From JBQCHF01 sp051953655 (lineage in GTDB: Bacteria; Actinomycetota; Actinomycetes; Motilibacterales; Motilibacteraceae): a stretch of DNA of 18,170 nt. The translations under genes and the position numbers were made by a program. Positions 12,616 to 18,170 of the stretch are shown here, in pieces; the first letter of the stretch is position 1; every line of letters starts with the position of its first letter. The stretch covers positions 1 to 18,170 of the forward strand of contig JBQCIO010000339.1 in NCBI GenBank assembly GCA_051953655.1, in the 5' to 3' direction. The notes below the pieces were generated by a model that searched no databases, was not told the DNA's origin, and saw nothing but the letters and a program-made list of their open reading frames with translations.

Positions 12616-14367
12616 CTACGGCTGCCGGGCGCCGGGCGGGGTGCGGTCCAGGTCGAGCGCCTCGGGGGTGTGCAGCCGGACCATGGTGCGGCTGACGCCG
12701 CGGGGCAGACGGTCCTGCGTGCGCAGGCTGACCACGACCATGACCACGAACGCCAGCGGCATCGTCCACGCCGCGGGCTGGACCAGCAGCGCTCCGCTCC
12801 ACGACGTCGCTGTCCCCGTTCCGCGCCCGAGGGTGACCCCGCTCGCCACCGCCGCCAGCCCGCCGCCGACGACGAGCCCCGCGATCGCGCCCACGTCGGT
12901 GAGCTTGCGCCACCAGATCCCCAGGAGCAGCAGCGGGCAGAACGACGAAGCCGCCACCGCGAAGGCCAGGCCCACGATGTCGGCGACCGCCGCCGAGGCC
13001 ACCAGCAGCGACAGGGCGAACGGCACCGCGACCGCCAGCACCGTGGCGATCCGGAAGTCGCGCACCGAGCCGCGCAGCACGTCCTGCGAGAGGACGCCGC
13101 CCACGGACACGGCCAGGCCGGAGGAGGTGGACAGGAAGGCCGCGAACGCCCCCGCCGTGACCAGCGCCGAGAGCAGCTCGCCCGGCACCCCGACCACCAG
13201 CCGCTCGGGCAGCAGCAGCACGGTGGCGTCGGTGCGGCCGGTGAGCAGCAGGTCCGGGGCGTAGAGCCGGCCGAGCGCGCCGTAGGCGGCCGGGAACAGG
13301 TAGTAGCCGCCGAGCAGCGCCAGCACCCCGAGCGCGGTGCGCCGGGCGGCCCGGCCGTCGGGGTTGGTGTAGAAGCGCACCAGCACGTGCGGCAGCCCCA
13401 TGGTGCCGAAGAACAGCGCCAGCATGAGGGAGTAGGTCGCGTAGAGCGGGTGGCCGCGCCCGCCCGCGCCGGACAACGGCAGCGCCCACCGGTCGCCGGA
13501 CGCGGCGTCGATCCGGGCCACGTGCGGCACCTCCGCGCCCGCCGCGAAGGACAGGTCCGTGCCCGCGCCGACGACATGCTCGCCGGTGGTCAGGACCGTG
13601 GGTCCGTGCAGGGCCCGGCCGTCGATCGTCCCGTCGGCGGTGACGGCGACCGGGACGCGCACCGTCACCGCGGTGGTCGCCGCGACCTGCACCGTCCGGG
13701 CCTGCACGAAGGTGGGGTAGCCGCTGCCGGCCGGGCTCGGCGCCCCGTGCGCCTGCCACACCATGGCCATCGCCACGAGCGGCAGGGAGATCGCGGTCAG
13801 CTTGAGCCAGTACTGGAAGGCCTGCACGAAGGTGATCGAGCGCATGCCGCCGGCGACCACGTTGAAGACCACGACCAGCGAGACGACGAGCGCGCCCACC
13901 CACGGCTGCGCGCCGGTGACGGCGCGCAGGGTGAGCCCGGCGCCCTGCAGCTGCGGCAGCAGGTAGAGCCAGCCGATGAGCACGACCAGCACGCTCGCGG
14001 TGCGGCGCACCGCCACCGACTCCAGCCGGGTCTCGGCGAAGTCCGGCAGCGTGTAGGCGCCGGACCGGCGCATCGGCGCGGCCACCAGCACCAGCAGCAC
14101 GAGGTAGCCGGCGGTGTAGCCGACGGGGTACCAGAGCATGTCCGCGCCGTAGGCGAGGACCAGCCCGGCGATGCCGAGGAACGAGGCGGCGCTGAGGTAC
14201 TCCCCGCCCATCGCCGAGGCGTTCCACAGCGGGGTGACGCTGCGGGAGGCGACGTAGAAGTCGCTGGTGGTCCTGGACAACCTCAGCCCGTAGGCACCGA
14301 TGAGCACGGTCGCCACGGTGACGAGCACGACTGCGGTGATGCCGTAGGCGGTGCTCCCGGTCTGCAC
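12616..14367 (-). CDS. Sodium:solute symporter, ActP/MctC-like monocarboxylate transporter
   Basis: A Na+ (or H+)-coupled uptake protein of the SSS family, 583 residues against about 550 in E. coli ActP. Family features include RTTSDFYVASRSVTPLWNA (32-50) and GGEYLSAASFLGIAGL (54-69). The signature GGMRSITFVQAFQYWLK is at 173-189. The Na+-site region FLSTSSGLAVSVGGVLSQD (411-429) has its Ser/Thr cluster. About 13 membrane helices are visible. A long non-membrane stretch (208-305), rich in Thr, Val and Gly, lies between helices about 6 and 7. The GTG start is one nucleotide after the DUF485 gene's stop, the usual DUF485-symporter pairing. The likely substrate is acetate, pyruvate or another short monocarboxylate, from family and context. 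The upstream LytTR system probably controls it. Confidence 0.9.
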   Translation of the reverse strand: MQTGSTAYGITAVVLVTVATVLIGAYGLRLSRTTSDFYVASRSVTPLWNASAMGGEYLSAASFLGIAGLVLAYGADMLWYPVGYTAGYLVLLVLVAAPMRRSGAYTLPDFAETRLESVAVRRTASVLVVLIGWLYLLPQLQGAGLTLRAVTGAQPWVGALVVSLVVVFNVVAGGMRSITFVQAFQYWLKLTAISLPLVAMAMVWQAHGAPSPAGSGYPTFVQARTVQVAATTAVTVRVPVAVTADGTIDGRALHGPTVLTTGEHVVGAGTDLSFAAGAEVPHVARIDAASGDRWALPLSGAGGRGHPLYATYSLMLALFFGTMGLPHVLVRFYTNPDGRAARRTALGVLALLGGYYLFPAAYGALGRLYAPDLLLTGRTDATVLLLPERLVVGVPGELLSALVTAGAFAAFLSTSSGLAVSVGGVLSQDVLRGSVRDFRIATVLAVAVPFALSLLVASAAVADIVGLAFAVAASSFCPLLLLGIWWRKLTDVGAIAGLVVGGGLAAVASGVTLGRGTGTATSWSGALLVQPAAWTMPLAFVVMVVVSLRTQDRLPRGVSRTMVRLHTPEALDLDRTPPGARQP

Positions 14368-14368
14368 G

Positions 14369-14764
14369 TCAGCGCCGCTCGAGCAGGTCCGCGAAGTCGC
14401 GCTCGGTGTGCTCCGCGGCGCGCACGTACAGCCACCCGCCGAGCACGAAGCACGGGTAGACCAGCACGCCGAGCAGGAGCCAGGGCAGCGGCAGCCCGAG
14501 GACGTGCGCGGTCCTGGTGCCGGGGGCGAGCCGGAACAGCAGGGGCAGGCCGCCGAGCAGCAGGCCGAACACGGCGCACACCAGCAGCGCGAGCCGCAGC
14601 TGGGTGCGCAGCAGCGAGCGCATGTAGACCTCGCCGACGGCCGACTGCTCGTCGATCTCGCGGATGGGGCTGGTCGGCGGCGGGCGGCGGGCGGCGCGCA
14701 CCTGGGGCGCGGTGACGGCGACCCGCTTGGGGGTCGTCCGCCGGGAGGGGCCGGGAGCGCTCAT
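14369..14764 (-). CDS. DUF485-type small membrane protein, symporter partner
   Basis: A 131-residue protein with a basic, Pro-rich N-terminus (1-40). Two membrane helices lie at about 56-78 and 88-114, and the charged C-terminus reads AAEHTERDFADLLERR. Small two-helix DUF485 proteins (YjcH in E. coli) are typically encoded immediately ahead of ActP-type symporters, exactly as here, with a one-nucleotide gap. The N-terminal extension makes it longer than the usual ~100 residues. The family assignment rests mainly on topology and position, because the sequence is divergent. The ATG at 14762-14764 is 13 nt after the regulator's stop. Its role is probably to assist or stabilise the symporter. Confidence 0.78.
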   Translation of the reverse strand: MSAPGPSRRTTPKRVAVTAPQVRAARRPPPTSPIREIDEQSAVGEVYMRSLLRTQLRLALLVCAVFGLLLGGLPLLFRLAPGTRTAHVLGLPLPWLLLGVLVYPCFVLGGWLYVRAAEHTERDFADLLERR

Positions 14765-14777
14765 CGCCGGGTCCCGG

Positions 14778-15530
14778 TCACCGGGAGAGCTTCGGCTGGT
14801 CCACCCGCGCCCGCCGGACCAGCTGGTCCCGCAGCGCCCGCGTGTGCCGCCGGCTGACCGCGAGCACCTCGTCGCCGAGGCGCACCGTGGCCCGCCCGGA
14901 CTCGAACCGCACCTCGTCGATGTGCCGGGCGGCCACCAGGTGGCTGCGGTGGATCCGCACGAACCCGGCCTCGCGCCAGCGCTCCTCGAGCGTGGTGAGC
15001 GGCACCCGGACCAGGTGGTTGCCGGTGGCGGTGTGCAGGCGGGCGTAGTCGCCGTGCGCCTCGACGTAGCGGACGTCGGAGCGGTTGACGAACCGGGTGA
15101 CCCCGCCCAGCTCCACCGCGATCGTCTCGTCCTCCGGCTCGGCCTCGCGGGGGGTGCCCTCGCGTGGCTCGGCGGCGGCCGCGACCCGGCGCACGGCCTC
15201 GGTGAGCCGCTCGTCGCGCACCGGCTTGAGCAGGTAGTCGACAGCCTTGAGGTCGAAGGCCTCGACGGCGTGGTCGTCGTAGGCGGTCACGAACACCACG
15301 GCGGGCGGGTCGGTGAAGCGGGCCAGCACCCGGGCCACGTCGAGGCCGTCCAGGCCGGGCATCCGGATGTCGAGGAAGACGGCGTCGAAGGGCTCGTTCT
15401 CCAGAGCCTTGAGGACGTCGGCCCCGCTGGCGACCGTGCGGACGGTGTCCACGCGGTCGTCGCGGCGCAGCAGCCAGGCCAGCTCCTCGCGGGCGGGCTG
15501 CTCGTCGTCGGCGACGAGGACACGGAGCAC
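14778..15530 (-). CDS. LytTR-family response regulator
   Basis: A two-component response regulator of 250 residues. The receiver domain (1-118) has the acidic pair Asp8-Asp9, phosphoacceptor Asp54 in FLDIRMPGLDG, Thr82 and Lys102 (LLKPVRDE). A charged linker (119-134) leads to a LytTR DNA-binding domain (about 137-240), seen in RYVEAHGDYARLHT and the FVRIHRSHLVA segment. LytTR proteins bind paired direct repeats and usually activate a nearby transporter gene. The GTG at 15530 gives the canonical MLRVLVADDE start but lacks a ribosome site. A GTG at 15590 would add 20 residues and shorten the gap to the upstream gene to 17 nt. It precedes the DUF485-symporter pair by 13 nt and is the likely regulator of that pair. 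Confidence 0.9.
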   Translation of the reverse strand: MLRVLVADDEQPAREELAWLLRRDDRVDTVRTVASGADVLKALENEPFDAVFLDIRMPGLDGLDVARVLARFTDPPAVVFVTAYDDHAVEAFDLKAVDYLLKPVRDERLTEAVRRVAAAAEPREGTPREAEPEDETIAVELGGVTRFVNRSDVRYVEAHGDYARLHTATGNHLVRVPLTTLEERWREAGFVRIHRSHLVAARHIDEVRFESGRATVRLGDEVLAVSRRHTRALRDQLVRRARVDQPKLSR

Positions 15531-15607
15531 GCCGGGAGGGTAACGCGCCGTACCCCGCCGGGTGTGCCGGAGGTCACCCTCGTCGCTCACCCGCGCGACC
15601 GCGCCGC

Positions 15608-16108
15608 TCAGGGTCCGAGCAGGCGGGCGCCCCCGGCCAGCAGCCACAGCCGCAGCGGCTCGGGCTGGTCCCGGTCGACCTCCAGCGCCGCCGGGCCGCC
15701 GGCCAGGTTGCCGCGCACCCACGCCGACCCGCTGGTGGGCAGGGCGGCGAGCAGCTCGCGGTCGGCCTCCACCCGGCACAGCGGCACCTGCGCCGGGGCG
15801 AGCACGAGGTGCCGCTCCCCGTCCTTGCGGTAGGGCGTGCGCACCGCCTGCCCCTCGAGCAGCTCGTGGTGCTCGCGCCGGGCCACCCGGATCCCGCCGA
15901 GGCCGAGCAGCGCGACAACGACGATGCCCACCGTCAGGACGATCCGCCAGCCCAGGCCCTGCACGCTGGTCCACACGACCGGCAGCGAGATGGGCGCCCA
16001 GGTGACGGTGGCGACGGCGCGCACGCCCACCCGGTAGCGCAGCACCGGCACCTGCCACCAGGTGCGCGGGGGCGGGCCGGTGACGGCGCGGCCGTCGTCG
16101 GCGAGCAC
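15608..16108 (-). CDS. Two-helix membrane protein of unknown function between kinase and regulator
   Basis: I do not recognise a named family. The 166-residue product has a short N-terminus and two predicted membrane helices (about 30-50 and 55-75). A cytoplasmic-looking domain of about 90 residues follows, beginning RVARREHHELLEGQAV and ending RLWLLAGGARLLGP. The soluble part has alternating polar/hydrophobic strands (GERHLVLAPAQVPLCRVEAD, PAALEVDRDQPEPLRLWLLA), suggesting a small beta-rich fold. It starts with GTG 34 nt after the kinase stop; in-frame upstream codons offer no better start. It sits between the histidine kinase and the response regulator on the same strand. Because the kinase has no multi-helix sensor, this could be a membrane input or accessory subunit. 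That is inference. Confidence 0.7.
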   Translation of the reverse strand: MLADDGRAVTGPPPRTWWQVPVLRYRVGVRAVATVTWAPISLPVVWTSVQGLGWRIVLTVGIVVVALLGLGGIRVARREHHELLEGQAVRTPYRKDGERHLVLAPAQVPLCRVEADRELLAALPTSGSAWVRGNLAGGPAALEVDRDQPEPLRLWLLAGGARLLGP

Positions 16109-16142
16109 CGGGCTCAGCCGCCGGAGGAGCGGACGGCGCCGG

Positions 16143-17327
16143 TCACGAGGCCCGGACCCCGGCCCGGTACTTCGGCACCCGCAGGCTCACCTTGGTCCCG
16201 GCCCCGGGCGCGGTCTCGACGACCAGGCCGAACTCGTCGCCGTAGACCTGGCGCAGCCGGGCGTCGACGTTGCCCAGGCCGACGCTGTCCCCGTCGGGCT
16301 CGCCGGCCAGGGTGCGGCGCACCTGCTCGGGGTCGCTGCCCACGCCGTCGTCCTCCACGCTGATCTCGGCGACCTGGCCGCCGTCCTCGGCCACGATCGT
16401 GACGTGCCCGGTGCCGGGCTTGCCCTCCAGGCCGTGCCGGACGGCGTTCTCCACCAGCGGCTGCAGGCACAGGAACGGCACCGCCACCGGCAGCACCTCG
16501 GGCGCCACCTGCAGGCTCACCTGCAGCCGGTCGCCGAAGCGCGCCTTCTCCAGCAGCAGGTAGCGGTCGATGCTGCGCAGCTCCTCCGCGAGCGTGGTGA
16601 AGTCGCCGTGCCGGCGGATGGAGTAGCGGGTGAAGTCGGCGAACTCCAGCAGCAGCTCGCGGGCGCGCTCGGGGTCGGTGCGCACGAACGAGGCGATGGC
16701 GGTGAGCGAGTTGTAGATGAAGTGCGGGCTGATCTGCGCCCGCAGCGCGCGCACCTCGGCCTCCATCAGCCGGGTGCGGGAGGCGTCGAGCTCGGCGAGG
16801 TCCAGCTGCCCGGACACCCAGCGGGCCACCTCCTCCACCGCGCGGACCAGCCCCGCCGTGGTCTGGGTGCCGTAGGCGGCGAGGCTGCCGACGACCCGGT
16901 CCTCCACGGTGAGCGGGGCGACGACGGCGGTGCGGATGGGGCAGTCGGGGTCGGCGCAGGCCACGGCGTCGGCGTCGAGGACCTGCACCCGCCCGGTGCC
17001 CAGGGTGGTGGCGGCCAGGGCGAGGGCCCGGCCGGTGTGCCGGTCGCCGGCGCCGTCCCAGGCGAGCACCGCGTTGCCGTCGGTGAGCGAGACGGCCGAC
17101 GTCCCGAGCAGCGCGCGCAGGTGCCGGGCGGCGCGCTGGGCCCCGGCCACGGTGAGCCCGGCGCGCAGCGGCGGGGCGGCGAGCGATGCGGTGTGCAGGG
17201 TGGCGAAGGTGGCCCGGTCGGCCGGGGTGCCGAGGTCGCGGCGGGCCCTGCGCCCGCGCCAGACGGCGCCGCCGGCCACGAGCAGCACGCCCGCGCCGAC
17301 CAGCGCGGCGACGGCCTCCCCGGTCAC
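16143..17327 (-). CDS. LytS-type sensor histidine kinase with GAF-like domain
   Basis: A sensor kinase of 394 residues. One N-terminal membrane helix (about 5-22) is followed by a basic stretch and a GAF-like domain (about 45-175). A short coiled linker (178-195) leads to a His_kinase (PF06580-type) domain with phosphoacceptor His202 in RAQISPHFIYNSLTAI. The ATPase has an N box around Asn294 (LQPLVENAVRHG), a G1 box DDGVG (326-330) and a G2 box VGLGN (349-353). Unlike LytS or BtsS it lacks the 5TMR-LYT multi-helix sensor. The GAF-like domain carries Cys124 and Cys129 in CADPDCPIRTAVVAPL, possible redox or metal ligands. The GTG start at 17327 opens the minus-strand run leading to the LytTR regulator and symporter, so kinase and regulator are almost certainly partners. 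Confidence 0.9.
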   Translation of the reverse strand: MTGEAVAALVGAGVLLVAGGAVWRGRRARRDLGTPADRATFATLHTASLAAPPLRAGLTVAGAQRAARHLRALLGTSAVSLTDGNAVLAWDGAGDRHTGRALALAATTLGTGRVQVLDADAVACADPDCPIRTAVVAPLTVEDRVVGSLAAYGTQTTAGLVRAVEEVARWVSGQLDLAELDASRTRLMEAEVRALRAQISPHFIYNSLTAIASFVRTDPERARELLLEFADFTRYSIRRHGDFTTLAEELRSIDRYLLLEKARFGDRLQVSLQVAPEVLPVAVPFLCLQPLVENAVRHGLEGKPGTGHVTIVAEDGGQVAEISVEDDGVGSDPEQVRRTLAGEPDGDSVGLGNVDARLRQVYGDEFGLVVETAPGAGTKVSLRVPKYRAGVRAS

Positions 17328-17421
17328 GCGCGAACGGTAGCCTCCCGGGCCAGCGCCCGCGCTCCGGTCCGGTCCAGGTCCGTTCCGAGCCATGCGGTCG
17401 TGGCGTCGGGGGAGGTCGCTC

Positions 17422-18170
17422 GTGTCTCGCGAGGTGCTGGGGTCGGAGTGGTCCCGTGACCCTGGTCGTGAGCCGGGTGCGCCGGTCGAGCTGGTGGACG
17501 TCGAGACGGTGCGGCCCGGCGCCCCGGACGGGGCGCCACAAGAGCGCGGGCCGGAGCCGAGGCCCTCGAACCGGTTGTGGCGCTGGCTGCGCGGCGGGCG
17601 TGTGCCGGCCTCGGCGCTGGTCCTCGCGCTGGTCGTCGGTGCCGCCGTCGGCTGGGCGGGCCCGCGGTGGCAGCAGCAGCGGCGGCAGGTGGCTCGGCTC
17701 GACCTGCAGCTGGACCTGGCCGGTGTCACCGGGGGTGGCGGTGGCACGGCAGAGCTCGACACCGCCCTGACCAACCGCGGCCCCCGGGCTGTCACGGTGA
17801 CCGGGGGGCATGCGGGGCCGGCACAGCTGCGGGTGCTGCGGCCCTCGCCGCCGGAGCCGGTGGCCCCGGGAGCGAAGCAGGCCCTCGTGCTCCTGGCAGT
17901 GCTGGGTCCGGAGGGCGGCTGCGACCAGCTGCGCGGCGCCGACGGGAAGGCCCTGTCGCTGCCGGTGGTGCTGAAGGTGACCGACGCCGGTGGACGTTCG
18001 CGCGAAGTCACGCTGCCCGGAGAGGACCCGGGGTTGCAGCTGGCCGAGACGTTCTGCCCGCAGCCGGTCATGACGCCCGACCCGGTGCAGGTCGACGTCT
18101 CGGTCGCCGCGGACGGCACGGCGGCGGTGCACCTGGTCCTCCTGCTCGCCGCCGCGGAGCCGGTGGTGGT
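17422..18170 (+). CDS. Membrane-anchored exported protein of unknown function (3' end outside window)
   Basis: An open frame of 249 codons with no stop before the window edge. The GTG at 17422 has GGGGGAGG 6-7 nt upstream. An in-frame ATG at 17392 lacks a good site. The N-terminus (1-60) is acidic and Pro/Gly-rich, ending in a Trp/Arg cluster (RLWRWLRGGR). One membrane helix follows (about 62-80), then a region beginning RWQQQRRQVARLDLQLDLAG. The rest looks like beta-sandwich repeats (ELDTALTNRGPRAVTVTGG, LSLPVVLKVTDAGG, VQVDVSVAADGTAAVHLVL). It has Cys167 and Cys212, which could form a disulfide. Topology is probably N-in with an extracytoplasmic C-terminal domain. No family is recognised. 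It is divergent from the kinase gene across 94 bp, so shared control is possible. Confidence 0.75.
   Translation, partial: MSREVLGSEWSRDPGREPGAPVELVDVETVRPGAPDGAPQERGPEPRPSNRLWRWLRGGRVPASALVLALVVGAAVGWAGPRWQQQRRQVARLDLQLDLAGVTGGGGGTAELDTALTNRGPRAVTVTGGHAGPAQLRVLRPSPPEPVAPGAKQALVLLAVLGPEGGCDQLRGADGKALSLPVVLKVTDAGGRSREVTLPGEDPGLQLAETFCPQPVMTPDPVQVDVSVAADGTAAVHLVLLLAAAEPVV

Overview
The window is very GC-rich, gene-dense and uses many GTG starts, which points to an actinobacterium. Gene order supports this: nth, a thioredoxin lipoprotein, a NUDIX hydrolase and a MarP-type protease, facing an EphE-like hydrolase and a small holin-family membrane protein, with acs further on. This matches the Mycobacterium tuberculosis Rv3674c to Rv3667 block as I remember it. 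A family such as Geodermatophilaceae is plausible, but that is inference.

Region 1 (1-3321, plus strand) is a tight operon: endonuclease III (5' end outside the window), TlpA/ResA-like thioredoxin lipoprotein, CoA-type NUDIX hydrolase, and a periplasmic serine protease whose triad and cysteine pair match MarP. Gene junctions are 2-nt gaps or 4-nt GTGA overlaps. A long hairpin (3461-3504) separates it from the convergent minus-strand genes.

Region 2 (3567-8250, minus strand) reads in the order CBS-domain protein, ArsB/NhaD-family ion transporter, NhaA Na+/H+ antiporter, holin-family protein, alpha/beta hydrolase. It looks like an ion and pH homeostasis unit joined to the conserved ephE/holin pair. 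Its 5' end lies in a 665-bp non-coding region (8251-8915) rich in palindromes, hairpins and direct repeats.

Region 3 (8916-12591, plus strand) carries a SatP-type acetate transporter, acetyl-CoA synthetase and an HdeD/DUF308 membrane protein. satP and acs are separated by two back-to-back hairpins. acs is followed by an 18-pair hairpin.

Region 4 (12616-17327, minus strand) reads LytS-type histidine kinase, unknown two-helix membrane protein, LytTR response regulator, DUF485 protein, sodium:solute symporter of the ActP/MctC type. This looks like a self-contained sensing and uptake locus for a small carboxylate (acetate, pyruvate or similar), next to the genes that import and activate acetate. 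The kinase has no multi-helix sensor domain, so the unknown membrane protein between kinase and regulator is the most interesting uncharacterised part.

Region 5 (17422 to window end, plus strand) is an open frame with no stop in the window. It encodes a single-pass membrane-anchored protein of unknown function, divergent from the kinase across 94 bp.
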